Positions 1 through 8,052 of a stretch of DNA of 64,000 bases are shown one piece after another. The position numbers and the translations under genes are program-made. How positions within the stretch are numbered: the first letter of the stretch is position 1; each line of letters opens with the position of its first letter. The notes under the pieces are model-generated. The model was not told the DNA's origin. It made no database searches and saw only the letters and a list, made by a program, of their open reading frames with translations. The DNA lies in NCBI RefSeq assembly GCF_025398255.1, contig NZ_JAODNW010000003.1, forward strand, positions 62,001-126,000, read 5' to 3'. This DNA comes from Chelativorans intermedius. GTDB lineage: Bacteria > Pseudomonadota > Alphaproteobacteria > Rhizobiales > Rhizobiaceae.

Positions 1-1
1 C

Positions 2-103
2 GAGGGCGGGAAGCCGCAAGCCTTCTCCCCGCATGTGCCTCTACTTCCCGCCGCTCTCGGGCTGGCGGCCGAGGCCCGCGCCCCGCCTTTCCTCTCCGCG
101 TGA
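2..103 (+). CDS. possible C-terminal tail of an upstream gene (partial)
   Basis: The first 102 bases are open in frame 2 up to a TGA at 101-103. Third codon positions are strongly G/C biased, as expected for coding sequence in this genome. The 33 readable residues are Ala/Pro-rich and end in ARAPPFLSA. The tail and the position just upstream of copper-chaperone genes would suit a small copper-associated DUF2946-type protein, but this is a guess from a very short fragment. The start lies outside the window. It could also be non-coding leader of the next operon. Confidence 0.25.
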   Translation, partial: EGGKPQAFSPHVPLLPAALGLAAEARAPPFLSA

Positions 104-163
104 CCTGGACCGCGAGGGGGTGCACCGCGCATCCCCCGTTTCGGCATATCTGGAGAGACGACA

Positions 164-649
164 ATGCGATTTTTCCCAATTCTTCTTGCAGCATCGCTGC
201 TGCTTGCCGCTCCCGCTTCGGCACATGACTATCAGGCGGGCGAACTTCACATCATCCACCCCTGGGCGCGTGCCACGCCGCCCGGCGCGCCAGCGGGTGG
301 CGGCTTCGTCACCATCGTCAACAATGGCGGCGCTGACGACCGGCTCCTCGGCGTGGCCTCGCCGATCGCCGGGCGTGCCGAGCTGCACAGCATGGAAGTG
401 ACCGACGGCATCATGAAGATGCGGCCGGTACCGGACGGCATTTCCATTCCCGCCGGCCAGACGGTGGCGCTCGAACCCGGTGGCTATCACATCATGTTTC
501 TCGATCTCACCGGCCCCATCGAGGAGGGCGCGCGCGTGCCGCTCACCCTGACCTTCGAGAAGGCGGGGGCCGTGGAGGTGGAGATGGCCGTCGCCCCGCC
601 AGGCGCGCCGGCCTCCGCCGCCGGTCACGACCATGGGGAGGCCCGGTGA
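164..649 (+). CDS. copper chaperone PCu(A)C family protein
   Basis: This is a periplasmic copper(I) chaperone that in characterised relatives passes copper to SCO proteins and the Cu-A centre of cytochrome c oxidase. The 161-residue product starts with a Sec signal peptide (hydrophobic residues 4-19, cleavage near ASA/HD). It carries the family copper motif: H75, M77, M86, H109 and M111. The C-terminus HDHGEAR adds possible metal ligands. A GGAG-like site precedes the ATG. Its TGA overlaps the ATG of the following SCO gene, so the two are translationally coupled, and that pairing is the usual context. Family assignment is secure; the exact oxidase target is inferred. Confidence 0.9.
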   Translation: MRFFPILLAASLLLAAPASAHDYQAGELHIIHPWARATPPGAPAGGGFVTIVNNGGADDRLLGVASPIAGRAELHSMEVTDGIMKMRPVPDGISIPAGQTVALEPGGYHIMFLDLTGPIEEGARVPLTLTFEKAGAVEVEMAVAPPGAPASAAGHDHGEAR

Positions 650-1263
650 TGCGCCCGCGCATTGTCGCCCTGGTCGCCGGCGGGGCGTTCGCACTTGCTG
701 CCACGCTCACCGCCTTCACCATGCTGGTGGGCTCCTGGGCGCCGCAGAACGGCGTTCGCACAACGGGGGTCGCCGCCGTTGGCGGCCCCTTCACCCTGAC
801 CGACGAGACGGGCCGGCAGGTCACCGAGGCGGAGCTTCTTGGCCGGCCGAGCGTCATCTTCTTCGGCTTCACCTATTGCCCCGACGTCTGTCCGACCACG
901 CTCTACGAAATGTCGAACCTCATGGAGCGGTTGGGGCCGAAGGCCGACCGGATGAACTGGGTGTTCGTTTCCGTGGATTGGGAGCGCGACGGGCCCGAAG
1001 AGATGCGGGCCTATCTGCAGGCATTCGACGAGCGCATCCGGGGCTTCACCGGCACGAAGGAGCAGATCGACGCGATCACCAGCGCCTACAAGGTGTTCTA
1101 TGAGCGTGTTCCCACCGGCGAGGGCGAAGGCGATTACACCATCAACCACACCGCCTCGGTGTTTCTGATGGATGGAAAGGGTGGCTTCGTCGGCACGCTC
1201 GGCTATGGCGAGGATGCCGACACGATGCTCGCCAAGCTGGAGCGCCTTGCCGCGGGCGGCTGA
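649..1263 (+). CDS. SCO1/SenC family copper-delivery protein
   Basis: This membrane-anchored thioredoxin-fold protein assembles the copper centre of cytochrome oxidase. The 204-residue product has an N-terminal hydrophobic anchor (about residues 5-27), the copper-binding CPDVC motif (C77, C81) and the distal His (H167 in NHTAS), so all three metal ligands are present. The ATG at 649 is preferred over the GTG at 646 because GGGGAGG sits seven bases upstream and the start overlaps the upstream stop. It forms a two-gene operon with the PCu(A)C chaperone and is followed by a hairpin facing a convergent gene. Confidence 0.92.
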   Translation: MRPRIVALVAGGAFALAATLTAFTMLVGSWAPQNGVRTTGVAAVGGPFTLTDETGRQVTEAELLGRPSVIFFGFTYCPDVCPTTLYEMSNLMERLGPKADRMNWVFVSVDWERDGPEEMRAYLQAFDERIRGFTGTKEQIDAITSAYKVFYERVPTGEGEGDYTINHTASVFLMDGKGGFVGTLGYGEDADTMLAKLERLAAGG

Positions 1264-1269
1264 ACCGTG

Positions 1270-1299
1270 CCCGGTGCCGTGGGCGCCTACGGCGCCGGG
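1270..1299. terminator. bidirectional terminator-like hairpin
   Basis: CCCGGTGCCGT (1270-1280) pairs with ACGGCGCCGGG (1289-1299) around an 8-base loop with one wobble pair. It sits between two convergent genes and overlaps the last codons of the minus-strand dehydrogenase. There is no clear T-run on either side, so termination efficiency is uncertain. Confidence 0.45.
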
Positions 1300-2177
1300 T
1301 TGCGCTTGTTGAGGTCCAGAAGCTCCAGATAGATGCCGGAGTGATCCTTCTCGGCGCCGCCCAGTTCCTCGACGAAGCGGCGGAAGCGGGCGCGCATCTG
1401 CTCGCTGAGCGGCAGGGTGAGGCCGGCGCGCGCCGCCTCCTCCAGCGCGTTGTCGAGGTCCTTGAGCTGCAGCCGCGAGGGGCCGCCGGGCGCGAAGTTG
1501 CCCGTGGTCATGCGCTCGCCGTGCTGCTGCAGGATGACCGAATCGGCAAAGCCGCCCTTCAGCGCATGGCGCACGGCAGCAGGGTCGGCGCCGCCCGCTT
1601 CCAGAAGCAGCATGGCCTCGGCCACCGCGCCTATGGTGACGGCGACGATGGCCTGATTGGCGAGCTTGGCAAGCTGGCCTGTCCCCGCCGGACCCACGCG
1701 CGCCGGCCGCCCCATGGCCTCCAGCACCGGACGGGCCGTCTCGAAGACGGCCTCCTCGCCGCCGGCCATGATGGCCAGGGTGGCGGCCTCCGCCCCTTTC
1801 GTGCCCCCGGAGACCGGCGCGTCCAGATGGCCGATCCCCAGTGCCTTGAGGCGGGTGGCATGGTCGCGGGCCTCGGCGGGGCGGATGGAGCTCATGTCGA
1901 TGAGCGTCGCCTGCCTGCCCATCGCCTCGGCGACGCCGCCTTCGAAAAGCACGGCGCCCACGGCGGCGCCGTCCGAAAGCATGGTGATGACGAACGCCGC
2001 TTCGCCCACCGCCTGCGGCGCGCTGGCGGCAATCCGCGCGCCGAGCGGCGCAAGGGCCGCGGCCTTCTGCGGCGTACGGTTCCACACGGTGACGGGAAAG
2101 CCCGCCTTGAGAAGATTGGCGGCCATGGGCGCGCCCATGAGGCCCGTTCCCAGGAATGCGATGGCGGGTTTGGTCAT
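1287..2177 (-). CDS. NAD(P)-dependent beta-hydroxyacid dehydrogenase (3-hydroxyisobutyrate dehydrogenase family)
   Basis: The 296-residue protein has the Rossmann motif FLGTGLMGAPMA (8-19), the substrate-binding signature DAPVSGGTKGAE (119-130) and the catalytic Lys (K171 in GQLAKLANQ). It therefore oxidises or reduces a short 2- or 3-hydroxy acid or semialdehyde, for example 3-hydroxyisobutyrate or tartronate semialdehyde. GGAGGA lies nine bases upstream of the ATG. It is transcribed on the same strand as, and just downstream of, the GntR gene that faces the TRAP sugar-acid operon, so a role in that pathway is likely. A second family member is encoded at 8053-8946. Confidence 0.85.
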   Translation of the reverse strand: MTKPAIAFLGTGLMGAPMAANLLKAGFPVTVWNRTPQKAAALAPLGARIAASAPQAVGEAAFVITMLSDGAAVGAVLFEGGVAEAMGRQATLIDMSSIRPAEARDHATRLKALGIGHLDAPVSGGTKGAEAATLAIMAGGEEAVFETARPVLEAMGRPARVGPAGTGQLAKLANQAIVAVTIGAVAEAMLLLEAGGADPAAVRHALKGGFADSVILQQHGERMTTGNFAPGGPSRLQLKDLDNALEEAARAGLTLPLSEQMRARFRRFVEELGGAEKDHSGIYLELLDLNKRNPAP

Positions 2178-2228
2178 GGGCTGTCCTCCTGCATGGGGAT
2201 GAATGGTTCCGCCCGCACGGGCGGGTCT

Positions 2229-2903
2229 TCAGGCGCTCTTCAGCCGCTCCCCCGCTTCGTCGCGGCTTACCTGGAGATGGGCGTGGATCGCTGCCTGGCA
2301 AGCCGGCACGTCTCGCTCGATGGCGGCCTTCAGGATCGCGGCATGCTCCGGGATCGTTTCCTCGCGAAAGCCGGCATGTTCCAGACCGGCCACCACCTGC
2401 TGGCGAAACTGTTCATAGATGTTGCGGTGGGTGGCGCGCAGCACCTCGGATGGGCAGGCCGACAGCAGGGTGTCGTGAAACTCCCAGTCGATGCGTGTCC
2501 ACAGGGGAACGAAGGGAGCGATGTCGGGCGCGCTCCTCATCTTCCGTTCAATGTGGACCAGCTTGTGATGGGCCGCCGCCAGCCTGGCCTCCCATTCCAG
2601 ATCGCCCTCCCGGATGGCTTGTCTCACGCCTTCGCATTCCAGGAGGATGCGCAGGTTCATCAGCTCCGCAAGCCGCCTCCGGCTGGCCGCCGGCACGCGA
2701 AAACCGCGCTGTTCTTCCTGGACGAGCAGGCTTTCGTGGGCAAGCCGCAGGAAGACCTCGCGCATGGCGCTGGCGCTGATGCCGTAGGCATCCTTCAGCA
2801 TGTCGGGGCGCAGCTTCTCTCCCGCCCTGAACTCGCCGGCCATGAGCCGCGTCTTGAGAGAGCGATAGGCGGCGGAGGGCCGCATGGCTTTGCCGGCGTT
2901 CAT
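2229..2903 (-). CDS. GntR-family transcriptional regulator with FCD domain
   Basis: The product (224 residues) combines an N-terminal winged helix-turn-helix (about 10-75, with SASAMREVFLRL as recognition helix) and a C-terminal all-helical FCD ligand domain with candidate metal-binding histidines in IDWEFHD and EHAAIL. The ATG at 2903 is chosen because GGGGAAAG lies six bases upstream; an in-frame start further upstream would run through the operator. The gene is divergent from the TRAP transporter operon, and the intergenic region holds a perfect 13-base inverted repeat. It is probably a sugar-acid-responsive repressor of the transporter and itself. The ligand is unknown. Confidence 0.88.
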   Translation of the reverse strand: MNAGKAMRPSAAYRSLKTRLMAGEFRAGEKLRPDMLKDAYGISASAMREVFLRLAHESLLVQEEQRGFRVPAASRRRLAELMNLRILLECEGVRQAIREGDLEWEARLAAAHHKLVHIERKMRSAPDIAPFVPLWTRIDWEFHDTLLSACPSEVLRATHRNIYEQFRQQVVAGLEHAGFREETIPEHAAILKAAIERDVPACQAAIHAHLQVSRDEAGERLKSA

Positions 2904-2932
2904 CGAAATCTTTCCCCTGGAAGTTTCGTGAT

Positions 2933-2967
2933 TTTCAAAAATTATGAAATTTCGATAATTTTTGAAA
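2933..2967. promoter_or_regulatory. GntR-type operator: perfect 13-bp inverted repeat
   Basis: TTTCAAAAATTAT (2933-2945) is mirrored exactly by ATAATTTTTGAAA (2955-2967) around the near-palindromic spacer GAAATTTCG. The same bases can be read as two overlapping TTTC-(N)-GAAA sites. It lies in an AT-rich island 30 bases upstream of the GntR start and in the leader of the divergent TRAP operon, the expected place for an autoregulated FCD-GntR repressor. Binding is inferred. Confidence 0.7.
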
Positions 2968-3081
2968 GCCTGCTTGTCTGGCAAAATTCACGTTGCTAGG
3001 TTTCGTGTCGCCGCCGAAGGCTGGCGGCATCGTGCGCGGGCGAGGAGGAACGCCCGCAACGCAACAATGGGAGGAGAAGAG

Positions 3082-4101
3082 ATGAAAGCTTGCAGGACGC
3101 TCTACGCAGCGACGGCCGCCCTTGCGCTCTTTGCCACGGGCGCGGCAGCCCAAACGACCACCCTGCGCATCCAGACCCACTATGCGCCGGAAACGCCGTC
3201 GGGCCAGCTTGCCACGCAGTTCGTCGAGGATGTGGAAGTCATGTCCAACGGCGAGATCGACATCGAGATGTTCTATTCGTCGGCCGTGGTCAAGACGGTG
3301 GAGACGTTCGACGCCGCGGCAACCGGCATCCTCGACTGCGACATGACGGGCGGCGCCTACCAGACGGGCAAGAACCCCGCCTTCCAGTTCGTGGGCGACA
3401 TCATGGGCGGTTACGACACGCCCTATCAGCAGCTTTCCTGGCTCTACTATGGCGGCGGCCTGGAGGCGGCCCAGGAGCTCTACAACAAACACGACATGCA
3501 GCTCGTCGGCTGGTGGATCTACGGCCAGGAATCGCTTGCCTCGACCACACCGATCGCGGGGCCGGAGGATCTGAAGAACTGGAAGTTCCGTTCCCCGCCG
3601 GGGCTGGAGACGGAGATCTTCGCGACATTGGGCGCCAGCCCGGTCGTGATGGACTTTACCGAGGTCTTCACCGCGCTTGAGACCGGCATCATCGACGGGG
3701 CGGATGCCTCCGGGCTTGCCAACAACAAGGGTCTCGGCCTCTACGACATCGCCAAGCATGCCACCTATCCGGGCTTCCACTCCATGCCGTCCGATCACCT
3801 TGCCTGCAACAAGGCCAAGTGGGACGCCATGCCGGAACATCATCGCCGCATCATGGAAACGGCCATGGAGAAGCTGGCGCTGCGCACGGCGCTGACCTTC
3901 GAGAAGCAGAATGCGGAGGCGGCGGCGGAATTGCGCGAGGCCGGCGTGACCATTCACGACTGGTCGCCGGAAGATCGTGCCGCGTTCCGCAAGGCGGCCC
4001 AGCAGGCATGGGAAGGCTGGGCGGAGAAGACGCCGGAGGCGCGCGCGCTCGTCGACAGCCACAAGGCCTACCTCAGGCAGCTCGGCCTGCTGGCGGAATA
4101 G
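3082..4101 (+). CDS. TRAP transporter substrate-binding protein (DctP family)
   Basis: This periplasmic binding protein of a tripartite ATP-independent transporter has 339 residues. A Sec signal peptide (about 1-22, ending ATGAAA/Q) is followed by the DctP fold, with QTHYAPETPSGQLATQFVEDV and the typical WKFRSPPGLETEIF region that carries the substrate carboxylate-binding Arg. The ATG at 3082 is chosen because GGAGGAG lies five to eleven bases upstream and it gives a clean signal peptide; a TTG 120 bases earlier would not. It is first in the dctP-dctQ-dctM order. Neighbouring dehydratase and dehydrogenase genes suggest a sugar-acid ligand. Confidence 0.92.
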   Translation: MKACRTLYAATAALALFATGAAAQTTTLRIQTHYAPETPSGQLATQFVEDVEVMSNGEIDIEMFYSSAVVKTVETFDAAATGILDCDMTGGAYQTGKNPAFQFVGDIMGGYDTPYQQLSWLYYGGGLEAAQELYNKHDMQLVGWWIYGQESLASTTPIAGPEDLKNWKFRSPPGLETEIFATLGASPVVMDFTEVFTALETGIIDGADASGLANNKGLGLYDIAKHATYPGFHSMPSDHLACNKAKWDAMPEHHRRIMETAMEKLALRTALTFEKQNAEAAAELREAGVTIHDWSPEDRAAFRKAAQQAWEGWAEKTPEARALVDSHKAYLRQLGLLAE

Positions 4102-4112
4102 GCCAGGGTCAG

Positions 4113-4133
4113 GGGAGGCGCTTGCCGCCTCCC
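4113..4133 (+). promoter_or_regulatory. intercistronic hairpin after the binding-protein gene
   Basis: GGGAGGCG (4113-4120) and CGCCTCCC (4126-4133) form a perfect 8-bp stem around a 5-base loop between the dctP-type and dctQ-type genes. A partial terminator or mRNA-stabilising stem here would raise the binding protein above the membrane subunits, as known for other binding-protein operons. The role is inferred. Confidence 0.5.
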
Positions 4134-4166
4134 TTCTCCGTTTGAGCCGCTTGCGGGGAGGGTTTC

Positions 4167-4748
4167 ATGGTCGAGCACGAGAAAACCGGCCTCGTCGACA
4201 GGATCACCTGGACCATCAGCCGCATTGCGATGATCCTGCCTGCTGTCATCGTGGCCGTGATGTTCTGCGAGGTCGTGCTGCGTTACGTCTTCGCGCGGCC
4301 CACCCTGTGGGCCAACGAGCTGTCGCTGTGGCTCGCCGGCGCGGCCTATCTGCTGGCCGGGCTCTACGCGATGCAGCAGCGCAGCCACATTCGCATCACC
4401 CTGCTGTACGACGTCATGCCGCGTTGGTTGCGCAAGACATGCGATGTGCTGTCCGTGCTTTTCCTTCTCGTTTTCGTGTTCGCCGTCATCTGGGGCGGGT
4501 TCGGCGAAGCATGGGTCAAGCTCAACCGTTGGGAGACCTTCGGCACGGCCTGGGATCCGCCGATTCCCGCCACGCTGAAGCCGTTGATCCTGATCGTCCT
4601 GCTGCTGACGGCGGTGCAGGCGGTCTCGAACCTGATCTGCGACTGGAACCGCGAACCGGAGGAGCATGGCTTGCCCGAAGACGTCGATCTCGACATCGTC
4701 GCGCTGCAGGCCGGAAGGGAGCGAGAACGCCGTGCCGCCCGGGACTGA
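4167..4748 (+). CDS. TRAP transporter small permease subunit (DctQ family)
   Basis: This four-helix membrane subunit couples to the large TRAP permease. The 193-residue product has hydrophobic segments near 20-42, 52-70, 91-112 and 132-154 and the family motif FARPTLWANELSLWL at the second helix. GGGGAGGG precedes the ATG. It lies between the binding-protein and large-permease genes. The C-terminal 35 residues are charged and cytoplasmic. Substrate specificity lies in the binding protein. Confidence 0.88.
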   Translation: MVEHEKTGLVDRITWTISRIAMILPAVIVAVMFCEVVLRYVFARPTLWANELSLWLAGAAYLLAGLYAMQQRSHIRITLLYDVMPRWLRKTCDVLSVLFLLVFVFAVIWGGFGEAWVKLNRWETFGTAWDPPIPATLKPLILIVLLLTAVQAVSNLICDWNREPEEHGLPEDVDLDIVALQAGRERERRAARD

Positions 4749-4781
4749 CACCTCCGCAGGGCCCTTCGCAAAGGGGACGTC

Positions 4782-6377
4782 ATGGACATAGGCATCATCT
4801 CCCTGACCGTGCTTGTCGGCATGCTGGCGCTGCTCGCCATCGGCATGCCGCTCGGCTTTGCATCGGCCTTTCTGGCCGTCGTCGTGATGGTCATGAAGTT
4901 CGGCCCGGATCTGCTGTTTTCCAGTTTCGGCACCGGGCCGCTCAACATTCTGGCTCAGCGCATGTATGGGCTGTGCACGGACTACGTGCTGATCTCCGTG
5001 CCCCTGTTCATCCTGATGGCGACGCTTCTGGAGCGCTCCGGCATCGCGCGCGACATGTATGACAGCCTGACGCTGTGGCTCAATCGCACGCGCGGCGGCA
5101 TCGCCATCGTCACGTCGCTCATGGCTGTCGTGATGGCGGCGATGTCCGGCATCATCGGCGGCGAGGTGGTGCTGTTGGGGCTGATCGCGCTGCCGCAGAT
5201 GCTGCGGCTCGGCTATGACCAGAACCTCGCCATCGGCACGATCTGCGCCTCGGGCTCGCTGGGCACCATGATCCCGCCCTCCATCGTGCTCATCATGTAT
5301 GGCCTCATCACCGAGACGTCGATCCAGGCGTTGTTCACGGGCGCTTTCGTTCCCGGCTTCATCCTGGCGGCGTGCTACATCGTCTACATCTTCGTCCGCA
5401 CGCGGATGAACCCGTCGCTCGCCCCGTTGCCGGAGCCCAGCGAAAGGGATCTGCCGTCGGCGGAGAAATATCGCTCCCTTGTCATTCTCCTCGGCTGGTT
5501 CCTGGGCGTGTGGGGCGGTGGGGCGCTCGTTCATGCCGGGCTCATCGAGGCGCAGAACGCGCTCGGCCTGTTGAGGGCGGGCGATTATGCCCCCTACAGC
5601 GGCGGGCAGGTCCTTTCCCATGGCGCGCTTGCGCTTGCCGGGCTGCTTCTGCCGACCCTGGTCTTCGGCGTCCACCGGGCGCGCCGGACATGGGCCATGT
5701 CGAAGGGGCTGGTGGCACCGCTGTGCGTCGTCTTCGTCGTGCTGGGCTCCATCTATGGCGGTGTTACCGGCATCACGGAGGCGGCCGGCATGGGCGCGGT
5801 GGCGGTTCTGGTGCTCATCATCATCCGCGGGGAGTTTTCCTTCGCCCTGGTGCGCGATGCGCTGATGCGCACCTTCCGCTCCACCGGCACCATCATCTGG
5901 GTCACCTTCGGTGCCACGGCGCTTGCCGGCGCCTACACCATTGCCGGCGGCCCCACCTATGTGGCCAACCTGATCGTCGGGGCGGAGTTGCCGACGCTCG
6001 GCATTCTCATCGTCATGATGATCATTTTCCTGTTCCTGGGGGCCTTCATGGACTGGGTGGGCATCGTGCTGCTCGTCATGCCCGTCTTTCTGCCCATCGT
6101 GTTGAGGTTGCCGGTGGAGGAGATCGGCCTGTTCGGCCCGTTTGCCGATGCCCGCTCCTTCGTGCCGGTGTGGTTCGGAATCCTGTTCTGTGTGAACATG
6201 CAGGTCTCCTTCCTGTCGCCGCCCTTCGGCCCCGCCGCCTTCTATCTCAAGTCCGTGGCGCCGCCGCACATCACCTTGCCGGCCATTTTCCGGGGGTTCA
6301 TGCCCTTCATCGCGATCCAGATTCTGGTATTGATGCTGGTGCTCTTCTTCCCGGAACTGACAATGCTCTTTCGATAG
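4782..6377 (+). CDS. TRAP transporter large permease subunit (DctM family)
   Basis: This is the ion-coupled channel subunit of the TRAP transporter. The 531-residue product carries the signature GTICASGSLGTMIPPSIVLIMYG and a second conserved cavity block near FLFLGAFMDWVGIVLLVMPVFLPI. It is about 100 residues longer than the common DctM (about 425). The extra length is an insertion around 215-310 with two added hydrophobic stretches, a form also seen in other long DctM proteins. AAAGGGGACGTC precedes the ATG. It is the third gene of the transporter operon. Confidence 0.9.
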   Translation: MDIGIISLTVLVGMLALLAIGMPLGFASAFLAVVVMVMKFGPDLLFSSFGTGPLNILAQRMYGLCTDYVLISVPLFILMATLLERSGIARDMYDSLTLWLNRTRGGIAIVTSLMAVVMAAMSGIIGGEVVLLGLIALPQMLRLGYDQNLAIGTICASGSLGTMIPPSIVLIMYGLITETSIQALFTGAFVPGFILAACYIVYIFVRTRMNPSLAPLPEPSERDLPSAEKYRSLVILLGWFLGVWGGGALVHAGLIEAQNALGLLRAGDYAPYSGGQVLSHGALALAGLLLPTLVFGVHRARRTWAMSKGLVAPLCVVFVVLGSIYGGVTGITEAAGMGAVAVLVLIIIRGEFSFALVRDALMRTFRSTGTIIWVTFGATALAGAYTIAGGPTYVANLIVGAELPTLGILIVMMIIFLFLGAFMDWVGIVLLVMPVFLPIVLRLPVEEIGLFGPFADARSFVPVWFGILFCVNMQVSFLSPPFGPAAFYLKSVAPPHITLPAIFRGFMPFIAIQILVLMLVLFFPELTMLFR

Positions 6378-6490
6378 CGGCGCCACACAGAAAGAGCCGC
6401 CGGCGCCCACCAGGAGGGGGCCGGCCCTGAAACCCGAAGGCGGGCCGCGGCGTTTTTCTACCCGCGGGCCGAACGACTGCTGGAGCGACC

Positions 6491-8002
6491 ATGAAAGACT
6501 TCATTCGCCTCGACGACACGGACAATGTGGTAACCGTGACACGCGCGCTGGAAGCGGGGGTGGAGATCGAAGGCGCGCGCACCGCAAGCCTCGTGCCGCG
6601 CGGGCACAAGGTAGCGGTGCGGGCCATCGCCCGTGGCGAGCCGGTGCGCAAATATGCGCAGATCATCGGCTATGCCGCCTGCGACATCGCGCCCGGAGAG
6701 CATGTCCACACGCACAATCTGGAGTTCCGCAACGTTGCGGCAGAGTATGATTTCGCCACCGACCTGCGGCCCGTGGCGATGGTGCCGGAAGAGCGCCGCG
6801 ACACCTTCATGGGCTTCCGCCGCGCCGGCGGCCGCGTGGGAACGCGCAACTACATCGCCATCCTGACATCGGTGAACTGTTCGGCGACCGCGGCGCGCAT
6901 GATCGCCTCGGCCTTCGGGCCGGAGGAACTGGCCCGATACCCCAATGTCGATGGCGTCGTCGCCTTCGTGCATGGCACGGGCTGCGGCATGGCTGGCGAT
7001 GGCGACGGCTTCGAGGCGCTGCAGCGGGTGATGTGGGGCTATGCCCGCCATCCCAATCACGCCGGCGTTCTGATGGTGGGGCTCGGCTGCGAGATGAACC
7101 AGATCGACTGGCTGCTCGAAGCCTATGGCCTCGAAAGAGGACCGCTGTTCCAGACGATGAACATCCAGGACGTTGCGGGCCTTCGCAGGACGGTGGAGAT
7201 GGGCGTGGAGAAGGTGCGTGCCATGCTGCCGCTTGCCAACGAAGCGCGCCGGCAGCCCTGTCCCGCGTCGGAGCTGACGGTGGCGCTGCAGTGCGGCGGC
7301 TCGGATGCCTGGTCCGGCATCACCGCCAACCCGGCGCTCGGCCATGCTTGCGACCTCCTGGTGGCGCAGGGGGGAACGGGCGTGCTCGCCGAGACGCCCG
7401 AGATCTACGGCGCCGAACACCTGCTGACGCGCCGCGCGGTCGATCGTGCGGTGGGCGAGAAGCTCGTCTCGCTGATCCGCTGGTGGGAGGATTACACGCG
7501 GCGCAACAATGGCTCGATGGACAACAACCCGAGCCCCGGCAACAAGAAGGGCGGTCTGACCACCATTCTGGAGAAATCCCTGGGCGCTGCCGCCAAGGGC
7601 GGCACGACGCCGCTTATCGGGGTCTATAAATATGGCGAGCCGGTGACGGCCCGTGGCTTCGTCTTCATGGATTCGCCGGGCTACGATCCGGTGTCGGTGA
7701 CGGGCCAGATCGCCTCCGGCTGCAATCTGGTCGTCTTCACCACGGGCCGTGGCTCGGCCTTCGGCTCCAAGCCGGCGCCCTGCATCAAGGTGGCGACGAA
7801 CACCGAGATGTACCAGCGCATGACGGAGGATATGGACATCAACGCCGGAGCGATGCTGACCGAGGGGGTGAGCCTCGAGGAGAAGGGTCGCGAGATCTAC
7901 GAGATGATCCTGCGCGTGGCCTCCGGGGAGCGCTCGAAATCCGAGGCGCAGGGCCTCGGCGACTATGAGTTCGTGCCCTGGCAGATCGGCGCGACCATGT
8001 GA
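6491..8002 (+). CDS. UxaA/GarD-family altronate or galactarate dehydratase
   Basis: This metal-dependent dehydratase removes water from an aldonic or aldaric acid to give a 2-keto-3-deoxy acid. At 503 residues it is a fused enzyme with a SAF domain at the N-terminus (about 10-85) and the long catalytic domain, including HGTGCGMAGDGDGF, GLGCEMNQID and CGGSDAWSGITANPALG, all hallmarks of the family. The position after the TRAP transporter and before a hydroxyacid dehydrogenase points to catabolism of the imported sugar acid. Altronate and galactarate/glucarate are equally possible from sequence. TGGAGCGACC precedes the ATG. Confidence 0.85.
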   Translation: MKDFIRLDDTDNVVTVTRALEAGVEIEGARTASLVPRGHKVAVRAIARGEPVRKYAQIIGYAACDIAPGEHVHTHNLEFRNVAAEYDFATDLRPVAMVPEERRDTFMGFRRAGGRVGTRNYIAILTSVNCSATAARMIASAFGPEELARYPNVDGVVAFVHGTGCGMAGDGDGFEALQRVMWGYARHPNHAGVLMVGLGCEMNQIDWLLEAYGLERGPLFQTMNIQDVAGLRRTVEMGVEKVRAMLPLANEARRQPCPASELTVALQCGGSDAWSGITANPALGHACDLLVAQGGTGVLAETPEIYGAEHLLTRRAVDRAVGEKLVSLIRWWEDYTRRNNGSMDNNPSPGNKKGGLTTILEKSLGAAAKGGTTPLIGVYKYGEPVTARGFVFMDSPGYDPVSVTGQIASGCNLVVFTTGRGSAFGSKPAPCIKVATNTEMYQRMTEDMDINAGAMLTEGVSLEEKGREIYEMILRVASGERSKSEAQGLGDYEFVPWQIGATM

Positions 8003-8052
8003 TCGCGCGACAGGGTGTGCAGGCAGCGGCAAGGCAGGAAGGGAGACAGGCT

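Noticed and set aside
625-2301. Long opposite-strand or shifted-frame ORFs such as this one, 4068-6410 (minus) and 10967-12469 (plus)
   Set aside because: They overlap well-supported genes over their whole length, are Arg/Pro/His-rich, and are products of high-GC codon bias in another frame.
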